In this document: positions 1 to 9,189 of the stretch, in pieces
How the letters are laid out: each line of letters starts with the position of its first letter
How positions within the stretch are numbered: the first letter of the stretch is position 1
NCBI GenBank assembly: GCA_009602725.1
Contig: WELB01000015.1
Span: forward strand, 535,245 to 552,505
DNA from: Spirogloea muscicola
Lineage: Eukaryota; Streptophyta; Zygnematophyceae; Spirogloeales; Spirogloeaceae
Direction of reading: 5' to 3'
Length of the DNA: 17,261 nucleotides
The notes under the pieces: generated by a model
Databases searched by the model: none
Told to the model about the DNA's origin: nothing
What the model saw: only the letters and a program-made list of their open reading frames with translations
Program-made: the position numbers and the translations under genes

Positions 1-23
1 CCCCCCCCCCTGCCCCTCGCCCG

Positions 24-44
24 CCCCCCCCCCCCCCCCCCCCC
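24..44. repeat. Poly-C homopolymer run (21 bases)
   Basis: An unbroken run of 21 C follows an already C-rich opening (a 10-base C run at 1-10). It could be a real low-complexity promoter element or an assembly-edge artefact. Its length should be treated as unreliable. Confidence 0.8.
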
Positions 45-482
45 GTCCTCCTTTATAATTCCCTCCCGTCTCCTGACATCGAAGGCCCGCCTCCCAGGCC
101 TTCTTGCTGCGCGCCTCGCTTGCCCCCGGCCTCACTAACCCTGACCTTCGCCGTGCTCCGCGGACCGCTCACTGCGCCGCCGCCGCCGCCCCACCGGAGC
201 TCCGCCCGGGCTGCCGCTCCTCGGAGACGAGGCCCTTGCGGCCCTCGCCACGACGTGGCCGCCACCGCCTGCCTCGGCCTCCGAGCCCTGCGCTCGCTGA
301 CCACCGCTGCGGGGGACACCCCGGCCCAGCCATCGGATGCCGTCGATGAGTGCTCACGGCGCTGGCTCTGCAGCCGGCGAGCTCGCCGGCTCGCGGCCAG
401 GTCCCCATTCGGCCGGCCTTCTGAGGTAGCGCAGCAGCGCCTCGTGCAGCAGGCGGCCGGGCTTGTGCGTCTGCACCGCCAG

Positions 483-509
483 ATGCCTCTCCCATGCCTG
501 CTGCACTAG
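483..509 (+). other. Upstream mini-ORF in the leader of the EXORDIUM-like gene
   Basis: ATG CCT CTC CCA TGC CTG CTG CAC TAG is an 8-codon ORF ending 11 bases before the ATG at 521. It overlaps the alternative in-frame start at 494 in another frame. If transcribed it could reduce or gate translation of the main frame. The sequence shows only the ORF; regulation is inference. Confidence 0.3.
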
Positions 510-520
510 AGTCGGGCGCA

Positions 521-3135
521 ATGGCGGCGCACTTGGCCGTCACGGCCCTTCTGGTCGCAGCGCTGCTCCTTGGAGGCCTTCCCACTCGGACAGAAGCGAG
601 CCGCCACTACAAGCCCACACATGCTGGAGGACCTGCAAGGGGGAGAGAGAGAAACGATAGTGGGGAGAGTGAGGGCAGTGAGGACCACACCGGCCACCGC
701 AGCCTTCCCAAGTACTCGGTGAACGCACAGGGGTCCAACTCGACCACTGGCCGCTGGCGGCGTGATGGCGCCGCCTTCCACGTCAAAGCGAAGCCGCCAC
801 CGGCGGCCCTGCTGAGCCTATCGGAGAGAAAAGCCCCATCCAAGCCCAGGGGCGCAGCCGGCTTTGTCGGCGGTGGTCCTTACGGCATCAAGTGAGCCAG
901 CCCCTCCACTTCCCTCCGTTACAAGCTCTCAGAGCTTTTGCTGGACTGAACATTTGCATGAACGTGCTACCTACCGATGAAGGTTACAAGAGTAGGACGT
1001 ACTCCAAGATGGAGACACAGCCATGCATGTGGGTCGTGTTGGAGACAGCGTCCAGCACTAGTCCCGCACTACATCGTCAAAGGGTGTGGAATATGTTCAG
1101 GACCGGGGAGCCAGCCTCCTCGGGTGCAGTGTTGGGGCTCGGCGACCAGCTGCATGACATACATGGGTAGTGGTGTTTGAATGCAGCTACAACGGAGGAC
1201 CCATCATGAGCAACGTACTCAAGGTGTACATCATATGGTATGGCTCCTGGTCAGTGGCCTCCAGGACCATCATTCTCAACTTCTTTCGCTCCGTGTCCAA
1301 CACAGTGAAACAGAACGGCGCAACCGTACAGGTGCAGCTCGGCTCCTCCACTCGCATGTCACCTGCGTTGCCACAGTCGAGCGTGTCCACTATCTTAGGC
1401 TGGACAAAACCTGGCATGTTCCATATGTGACTTACATTTGTTCTAGCTGCTGCTCTGCAGAAGTGGTGGAGTACTGTGACCTACTACACTGATGCAGCCG
1501 GTAACCATGTAACCAACCAGGTCACGGTGGTCAAGGAGGTCTTTGACTCTGGGTCGCTGGGGCTCAGGTGAGCAATCAATATTTGCACTAACACTTCGAT
1601 GAGTACCAAGTGTGATGGTGCTGAGGAAGCGCTGTTGCAGGACTTGATTGGGAAGGTCGTCCATGGAATACTGATTCTGGTGAATGTGGCATTGTCAGTT
1701 TGGACGATGACAATAACGACATACGATCGATAGTCTTCAATCAAATAAGCAGTGGCAGTCTGCCAGGTACCCTGCCTGACCCTCAATTGTCTACCATTGC
1801 TTCCCATGTGCGATGCAAGCCCTATTCCGAGGATGCGGGCTTGCTACATACACATCATTCAGTGGAAGCTTGGGCATCATCATCCTCGTGACCTCCTCCT
1901 GATGCTTTGTTACAGCTGACGAAGATGGAGCGTATATCGTGCTCACGGATCCCAGGGTGACTTTGAATTCAAAGAAGCTGGACCCTATATCTGGCTTCTG
2001 CAACGGAGGTGGCGCTGGATACTGCGGCTGGCATACCTCCGACCCATACCCCGCTTGGGTCGCTGGAGCACCTATGGTCCGCCCTCAAAAGCAGAACCAC
2101 AGGGCTACTGGCATGTGCTGTACGGCTCAGACTGCAGAGCGGCGTCTGGTCCTCGATGCACTTTTCATGTCATTTTTGAGCTTCACTGCCTCATGGGCAT
2201 ACTGGAGCAGATGCTGGCAACAAGTAATGACAAACTGGGCCAGCTTTCACTTGATGCAGATCAAATATGCATTCGTGGGTGACTCCAGCGTCCAGTGCCC
2301 TCAGTGGTGCATCCAAAGCGTGGTGGACGGTTACCAGACTTCGCCCAACAACAATGTTGGGGTTGACGGCATGATTGACGTCCTGGCTCACGAGCTGTCA
2401 GAAATCGCCACAGGTGAGGACGCACGCACTGCATAAGCATGTCATGCTAGACCAGGAGAATTGACACTGGCTCAGAAGGTTCAAGCAGAAAGTTGATGGA
2501 CGTTCGCTCGGCTGTAGCCACATCTGCTTCTACAGATGCTGCGGAAAGTGCTCTGGTTACAAGAGTCTCACCAGTCAAGTCAGCACAATGGTTTCACAGC
2601 ATTGTCAATTGTGGCAGCTGCTGATGGCATCCGACTTTGATACAACAGACCCCAACTTGTACAATACGGCTTGGACCAACAGTCAAGGAGAGGAGTTGGC
2701 CGACCTCTGTGAGAGGGGCCAATACGGTCAAGTGACAAGCGCTGGCTTCGGCAGTCAGGCCTACGAGTACAATCTTGTTGGCATCAACGGCAACAGGTGA
2801 GGAACTTGGGTAGCACACGAGTAGTGTAGTAGCTGTTGCCCAGGACTGCAGCCCATTGAAGGAGCTGGCCGCTCAAGCTGAGGTTATGCCAGCACGCAGG
2901 ACAGCTTTCCGACTACCTCTGTGGCGGAGTGCACGCCGCAAGTTTACTGTTTCCAGCTGCTGAGAGGGCCTTAGCCTACCCTGAGTCATGTCATGGTTAA
3001 GACCCTTTCTGTGCCATCTGACTCGAGCGCCCGCCCTGTGGAACGCAGGTTCATGCTACAGCAGCTGTGGGACGCGACAGTGGGCGCCTGCGCCTCTCAG
3101 AAGCAGTCGACACTGGCTCAGCCGGCCGCCACGAA

Positions 3136-3172
<37 letters not shown>

Positions 3173-3511
3173 AGGTCCCCCTCGTCGTGCTCAACCGCCA
3201 CCAGCCCGTGGCCGCCTACCTGCCGCCGCCGCGGCCTCCTCCGCCTCCCCAGCCGCCTCCGCCGGAGCGCAGGGGCCCGCCACCACCACTCGTGGCGCAG
3301 GCTCGCCTCCAGCCACGGCCGCCGCCGCCTGCCCTCAAGAAGCAGGCCAAGGCCTCCAAAGCCAAGCGCCCTTGACCCTCGCTCCATCCCATGTCACGGC
3401 TGGACGGTGTCACGACCTCGACCCACTTTCAGACTTGGCCTGATGCAAAGCTGGGAGCCTGCCAGCACCCTGCATTCAAGCGCATGGCTCCAGGCTGGGC
3501 CCCTTAGGTAG
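521..3511 (+). CDS. EXORDIUM / phosphate-induced protein 1 family secreted protein, 8 exons
   Basis: Proposed exons: 521-891, 1187-1331, 1461-1567, 1699-1766, 1916-2058, 2260-2413, 2649-2796, 3049-3511. They sum to 1599 nt (532 residues) and every junction keeps phase. Residues 1-26 form a signal peptide (hydrophobic core, likely cut after TRTEA), followed by a basic, Ser/Gly-rich disordered stretch to about residue 123. The family domain begins at INYNGGPIMSN and continues through VYIIWYGSW, KWWSTVTYYTDAAG, ADEDGAYIVLTD, GFCNGGGAGYCGWH, KYAFVGDSSVQCPQWC, NNNVGVDGMI, EIATDPNLYNTAW and NGNRFMLQQLWD, the order seen in plant EXO proteins, with the paired cysteines kept. EXO proteins are extracellular and linked to growth and carbon status in plants; the role here is unknown. 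After residue 408 comes a run of 12 prolines, and the frame beyond it is uncertain. An in-frame ATG also lies at 494. The least certain splice site is the exon 5 donor (2059, GTCGCT). Confidence 0.83.
3137..3172 (+). repeat. (CCG)12 triplet repeat in the last exon of the EXORDIUM-like gene
   Basis: Twelve uninterrupted CCG units encode residues 409-420 as proline in the chosen frame, and as polyalanine or polyarginine in the other two forward frames. Being 3n, changes in unit number would alter tail length without shifting frame. A one-base error here would switch the downstream frame. Confidence 0.9.
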
Positions 3512-5030
3512 AAGAAGTGAGCTTAGATGAACTCACCACCACCTCCGAGATGGTGGCACTAGGCCGTCCAACCTCTGAAGGTGACACACGGGCGCCGATG
3601 CGCAATGATGCAGCCGAGCGCCCTCCCAAGATAAGTCGGTACCTGGCCCGCGGCCCTTCGGTATCGCATCACCTTGGTCTATACAGCTTGCACTCCCCGC
3701 CTACAGCTCAGTATAGGCTCAGCTTAGAGACGTCAGATGCAAAGCCACCACACAGTGGGCCACCTTGACTGCCCCGTAGTAATGCGCGGGCCTGTCAGAC
3801 CCAACAAATGCCTTTGCAGCCTCTAGCTATAGACAGGGGACCCGCTACCCGGAGACTATTTCTCTGACCTGCGGCTGCTCAACAGGTTATGTGGAACACC
3901 CAGTGGCAACTTGAGTCGCTGTGTGCTTTAGTGCTTTTCTGGCCCCTTTCAATTTTGTTCATTCTTTTCCAGGGCTGGCCAATTACAGCCATCGCTCTCT
4001 ATTGAAAAAGTCTTTCTCCTTTCCAGGTACAAGCCTTCCAATCCGAACGTTTTTATTCTGGCCTTCAGCAGTTGTTTGAGGATAATATGCCGTTTCCCGC
4101 TCTGAACACTCATAGAGCAAGAAGTAGCTGCTTGCTAAGCAGATCGTGGGACCGCTTCCAAGGGCGCGGGAATTGATGATACTTACAAGCATGTCATAGG
4201 TGATATGGTTATGCTAGTGCAAACTGCAACACCATGAAGTCCAACCCAGGCAATCATATAACGAATGTAATGACAACAATGGCAGTGGCACTAAGGTCCT
4301 TCTAAACGTCTAATAAGGTCTAATATTTGGCTGCCATAGCTTTGCTAGACTCCATGACGATAGTGTCATAACTCATGAATTTCATTGTGTTGTGATTACT
4401 ACTTTACTTCTGGGTACACCATTCTTGGCTTCTGCCAAGTTGCTGAGGCATGCTTTTTTACTTGCTGTCTTCACCAAATGAGTAGTGGAGTCTGTCATTA
4501 AGTGCAGGACTTAAATCCATCTTCATGTCAAAAGTATATAGTTCTGGATTCCTTCTGACGCTATGCATAGAGTTTGTAATGTTTGCTCATAAGAATATCA
4601 TCATAGTGACGAGCAATATCTCCTGGACTGTCTAAAGAGGTACAGCTATTATCAAAACGAGGATCTCCTCCGGGTTTGTTCACGTTGGCGTGTGCATGTT
4701 GGCCTTGAAGTATTTGCAGACTATCTGGTCAGATATCAAAAGGAGGTGGATAGACTGAGAAACATCACGTGTTCATCTGTGTCACTCAGAGGACGTCGCA
4801 CTTGTACTATTCAGCCAGTTATCTCTGTCCAAGAATGTCTGCAATGAGTCAGTCTGAAAGCTGAGCACAATTCTACTGTGTTCAGCGTGATCAACAGTAC
4901 TTGTATTCTTTCTGGCTGAGAGGCCCAGAAGAAGCTGGCTTCATGTGAACAACCGCCACTCAGAAGCTCCTCGGACAGGCACAACTTCCAGCATCGAGGG
5001 CGTCCTAGTCCTTGGCACTGTGGGTGCCCT
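3512..5030. other. Convergent intergenic spacer (3' UTRs), no gene seen
   Basis: This 1.5-kb stretch separates the stop codons of the EXORDIUM-like gene (+) and the amidohydrolase gene (-). It is more AT-rich than the flanking exons, and its longest open frames (83 codons at 3517-3768 and 69 codons at 3983-4192) show no recognisable motif or exon chain. TGTAA, the usual green-algal polyadenylation signal, occurs on the + strand near 4264 and 4575. These could serve the upstream gene but are not positioned tightly enough to call. Confidence 0.6.
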
Positions 5031-8000
5031 TCAGTGCAAAGAAAGCCTTGCCATCGTAAGAGCTAGTACATGCACGCCATTGGTCATGTCCACCTTGCTT
5101 GCTGACTCATCCGGTCTGTGGCTGTAGCCTGCAGCAAAGACAATAGCATTTTATCATGATTCTTAGGTATCAACCTTCGATACTGCAGACTTGGATGAGG
5201 ACACATCTGATGCATACGAGCAGACATACCATCTGAAGCACATATGCAATTGCAATTGCAGTCAACAAGCAGGTACTGTACCAAATACGTGGAGGACAAC
5301 CTACCCTTATAACAAGGTATGAAGATCATGGCCATTGGTGCAATCCTGTGAGGGCCAGCAATGAGGTATCAAGAACAGTCACTACCATTGGACCAAAAGT
5401 ACCACCTGCTCACAAGGAACTGTTGACCTTCTGAAACAATCAGTGCGAAGAAGCCATTCACCAATCCGAAACGAGCATACACTGTGACTTCTTACCGCGC
5501 CATGAAAGCGGAGTCATGGTAAGCCCTGCTGACCATCAGCTTGTAATCCAGCTGGACCTCGTCAGCAGATGATACTGCTGCTTTGATGACAAGGGCATCA
5601 CTGATAGCAGGGGGGTCCTGATTGAGCGTAGTGAAATTGACCAACTCGACCCCTCTATGGGCTGCAATACTTTGCGCAGAAGATCTCACTTTCTCTACTA
5701 CAGTGTCACGCCTATCTCCATCAATGTCACGGATATCTGCAGCAATGAGCAGAGAAAAGAAATTTCTCATCTATTCCCGCCAAGGACAAAATCTACTTGC
5801 TTAAGGTGGTCCCTTATATACTGACAGCATCATGTGTTTGACTGTCCTTTGAGCTGCCAGGAATCCCCAATGAAATGTGTGTAGCGTAAGACTAAATAGG
5901 TGTCCTTGAAAGCATTCTGACCAGGGGCTGATAACCAATACTCACCAATCTCAAGGTGCACATCTCTGGCAATACTATTGATGGCTCCTGGCTCATAATG
6001 CATGACACCTGGTGATGGCATTGTCACCCTTGGCCTTAGCATCACATGAGAAAATAAAGTTTGAGCTCACCAGGTTGGATTACTGCATGTCCCACCCGAC
6101 CTTTCGAGTAAAGATATCCTAACTACCATCCATATTGTAAATCAAACTAACGGTGCAAGATGCTCACTGATACAAGATACACAAAGAGAGTACAAATGGC
6201 TGCGAGAGCTCACCAACAGTGCCAACTGTGTCATTTGCTCCGGTGGAAAGTACGTGTGTCTCTACTGCTAGCGCCAGCTCAGCTCCAGCAAGACCCGCAT
6301 CATGTCTACGACATTGCCAACACGGGCACAGGGTTTTGTCTACATAAGACATTCATCACCCAAAATCGCCACCTGCAATCTGCTCATCTCAAGGATACAC
6401 AATGTTCGACACATCCAACTGTCAAATCATCTAGTGATAGAATAATGTGTACAAGCATTATGCAGGAGCCCCCCTGTGTGCTGACCTATGAGGCATTAGA
6501 GCTCCTCCTGCATGACCTCCTGGTCCTCTAAAGTCAACAACCAGACTAGCTGGAGCTGCTATAGCAGTCACAATGCCAATTGAGATACCTGTCCATACAG
6601 ATTGCAAGACCTTGCCTTCTCAGCAATCTATCAATATAGTGACTTTTGCACTTATTACCTAAGATCTAAGAAGGTCAACCCTCAAGTTGTTACCAGGGTT
6701 CCAGAGCAAGTAGAGGAGTAAATCGAGGGGAAGTACATGGACACAGCAGCTGCATGCCTTCTCAGCTGCATCTCACATGAATATACAACAACTATAGCCT
6801 GTCCGTAATACATCCAGTGAAGGACGTCACTGACTCCAATACCCACCTTCTGCTTCCAGGAATGGCCCTTGCTCGATGTGGAGCTCAACGAAGGCATGGT
6901 AAGCTCCCTTTGCAATCACAGCACTCTTCAGACCTTGAAGGGGGCTGGCATATCCAGCTTCAGTTGCAGCATCCGCAAATGATACTCCATTGCTGTCTAC
7001 TGCACCTTTCAGAATGTCTGAGAAGCCAACTTGGCCAGCCATGACACGGCTGCCACAGCAGATGTGGAAGAAAGTGTCAATCAATCTGCTCCTTCTGATT
7101 TAAAAGTTGGCTGCGGCTAATCTGTGGTACTCTGTTTGCACTACAAGTAGAAGTAGACTGGAGCAGCTGCTTGCTGGGCTTGCCAGTCTCTACTTATGGA
7201 GTTAGGTGGACAATCTAGCTGCTCTGTTGAAACAGCGGTGGCCAGGTTGAGAGGGCCTAAGAACCTGCCAAGGCACCCCAGACCAAATCTGGTTGGTTCC
7301 TCAGACGTGAACATAATGACCTCCAGTGACCTCTTTGGCTGAAAACCAGACCTGAGCAGGTCGAACAGGCGTGACTGCATTCACTGCGGTGACCTTGAAC
7401 AGCACAAGCGTATCCAAGGATGGTAACAAGATGCAACAGTACTCTCAAGCAGTGTCAATGTTGTGTGATCTACAGCTTGATTGCAGTATCGTGCAATTCA
7501 TAAAACACAGATTAGTGGGCCCATTAGCACCTCAGAGAAACACGAAGCAGCAACACCAGACAACCCTGGACATAGCACCAGCAGCAAGCATCAAGTACCT
7601 GCGCAATGCTCTGAACGCCTCAATTGGTCCCAGAACACCCAATACCCCATCATATTTGCCAGCATGCGGGATAGCATCTATGTGTGAGCCAGTGCTGATA
7701 GCAGGTGCTGTCTTATCAGCCCCTTCCCTGCACTAGCAGAGTGCCATATGAAGGGCTCAGTGTGAAGCAAATCAAAGCAAGAACTCCCACCCCCAATAAC
7801 AAAGAACCACTGCATGTTGACACATCAGCAAAGGTTATCAGAGATGCAAACTAGCAGGTACACAGACTGCATCAAAGTGATGCTGGAACAACATACACAA
7901 GTAAGTAAGGACATGGACGGGCTTGCTGAGGAGCTTCTGAATAGGCGAGCAACTTGAAGCTGAACGGAAAGCAATGTGCTCACCAGCGCCCAAAGATGTT

Positions 8001-8904
8001 CCCTACAGCATCCTCCCGCACTTTGAGGCCAGCATCCTCCATCAGTGACTTGATGTACCTGCGATAGGACACAGGAGGGCTTCGTATAATTGGAGCCATC
8101 CACCAATCAAGCGCACCCGCAGAAGTAGAGGCAGCGTAGTGACCAGGTGTGCAGATTGCACACTGCGTCGTTCACAGTCACCTGCGAGCAACGACGTCCT
8201 CCTTGGAATATACTTGGCGAGTGACCGATGGAGCTGCATGCTCTGAAAACAGGCTCAGCTCGTCAATCTGCAGATGCCACGACGGCAGGCACGGCCTGCC
8301 TCAGCGGCACTACACGTGGCTTTGCAGCTGGCTTGCTCCTCACGGACGTCTTAAATACTCGTCCTGCTGGACCTGAACACCTACACCAGCAGTATCCAGC
8401 TCTGACTGCACGTGACATCCCAAGTACCGCTCCCGCATAACTCAGCTCGCTTGCAAGGTGTGAGGTCGGCGCTCCTCCACACCAAGATTGGAGCTAGTGC
8501 AGCTCACTGTGGCGTGGAGCATGGCTCAGGAGGCGCACCCACTGCTGCAGGCCGTCGACGTCGATGTGCAGAGGAAGGCTGAGGTTCGCGGGGAAGGGCG
8601 AGGGGCCGTCCGCCGTGGCCAAGTGCGAGACCGGCGGCTTGTCGGCGGCCTTGAAGGCCCAGGAGGCGTGGCTGTGGTACACCGAGAGGACGACGGAGAG
8701 GGCGCCGATGGCGAGCGTGAAGAGCATGAGCACGACGGGGCCGGACGCCTGCGCCGGCGCGGACGTGGCCTCCACGACGTCCACGGGGCGCAGGACGTCG
8801 CCCGTGGCGGCGTCCACCTCGGCGTCGCCGGCGGGCCGCAGCGCCACGCCGCCGCCGGCGCCGAGCAGCGCGGCCTCCTCGGCCGCCGCGGGCGCGGCCG
8901 CCAT
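5031..8904 (-). CDS. UAH: Ureidoglycolate amidohydrolase-like M20 metallohydrolase, membrane-anchored, 12 exons
   Basis: Proposed exons (minus, high to low): 8904-8539, 8267-8182, 8058-7984, 7727-7599, 7351-7265, 7049-6847, 6588-6486, 6305-6214, 6008-5946, 5736-5496, 5345-5305, 5128-5031. They sum to 1584 nt (527 residues), all phases agreeing. From residue 123 the protein follows plant UAH: IDELSLFSE, ARRYIKSLM, REDAVGNIFGRW, TGSHIDAIPHAGKYDG, FTSEEPTRFG, FVELHIEQGP, AIAAPASLVVDF, PGAINSI, NQDPPA, SRAYHDSAFMAR, MIFIPCYKGYSHRPDE. Likely metal ligands are H191, D202, E236 or E237, H305 and H499. UAH converts ureidoglycolate to glyoxylate, ammonia and CO2, ending purine-ring nitrogen recovery in the plant ER. 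Allantoate amidohydrolase is the main alternative. Residues about 56-76 form a transmembrane helix after an Ala/acidic N-terminus. The ATG at 8904 is the first Met after an in-frame stop. The exon 1-2 junction uses a GTGCGC donor and is the least certain. Confidence 0.88.
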
Positions 8905-9189
8905 GGCGGCGGAGGCGGCGGNCGCCGGCGTCCAGCCGCGTGACCACCCACCACCTGGAGCGCCTCAGCGGTGAGCTCGACGGCCTGGCCACGGCAGCTG
9001 GCATGGCGGTCCCACTGCGAGCGGTCCATGGAGACGTCGGGGTGCTGAACCCATAAGCTCTGGCTTGGCGCTGCAGGGCGGAGTGGCGATGGCAAAGGCA
9101 GGCCGAAGGCCGTGGTCGTGGCGCTGTGCTCGCCGCCGCCGCCGCCGCCGCCGCCGCTGACGGCACCGCGCGCGGCCGCGCCGCTGCAG
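8905..9189. promoter_or_regulatory. Divergent spacer between UAH-like and eS10 genes, with one ambiguous base
   Basis: These 285 GC-rich bases separate the UAH start codon (-) from the first recognisable eS10 exon (+), so they should hold promoter elements for both genes plus the eS10 first exon. No TATA box or eS10 N-terminal codons were found. An N stands at 8922, 18 bases upstream of the UAH ATG. A (CGC)9 run lies at 9131-9157 and the 3' splice site (CTGCAG) ends at 9189. The sequence may be incomplete. Confidence 0.45.
9131..9157. repeat. (CGC)9 triplet repeat upstream of the first visible eS10 exon
   Basis: Nine perfect CGC units end 32 bases before the exon start at 9190. They are probably intronic or in the leader. 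Such a run can collapse in assembly, which is relevant because the expected eS10 start exon is missing nearby. Confidence 0.85.

Larger units (their letters stand above)
1..520 (+). promoter_or_regulatory. Putative promoter and 5' leader of the EXORDIUM-like gene
   Basis: This GC-rich, C-biased stretch ends at the start codon at 521. A TATA-like string (TTTATAATT) lies at 51-59 just after a poly-C run, and a transcript starting shortly downstream would have a leader of roughly 400 bases. Several ATGs precede the main start, including those near 336 and 346 and at 483. Open frames on both strands here have no recognisable protein motifs and look like GC-rich chance ORFs. The transcription start is not determined. 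Confidence 0.3.

Noticed and set aside
5240-5260. Palindromic ATGCAATTGCAATTGCAG stretch as a regulatory repeat
   Set aside because: It lies inside the UAH intron between exons 11 and 12, is too short to mean much and has no second occurrence that I could see.
8344-8422. Alternative first exon for UAH (ATG at 8422, minus, ending before GTGAGG at 8343)
   Set aside because: It is phase-compatible with exon 2, but its Cys/Arg-rich sequence does not resemble the region before IDELSLF in the family. The 8904-8539 exon leads more naturally into it.
8923-9055. Plus-strand reading VTTHHLERLS before a GTGAGC, as a possible eS10 first exon
   Set aside because: It bears no resemblance to the eS10 N-terminus and has no Met in that frame before the N at 8922.
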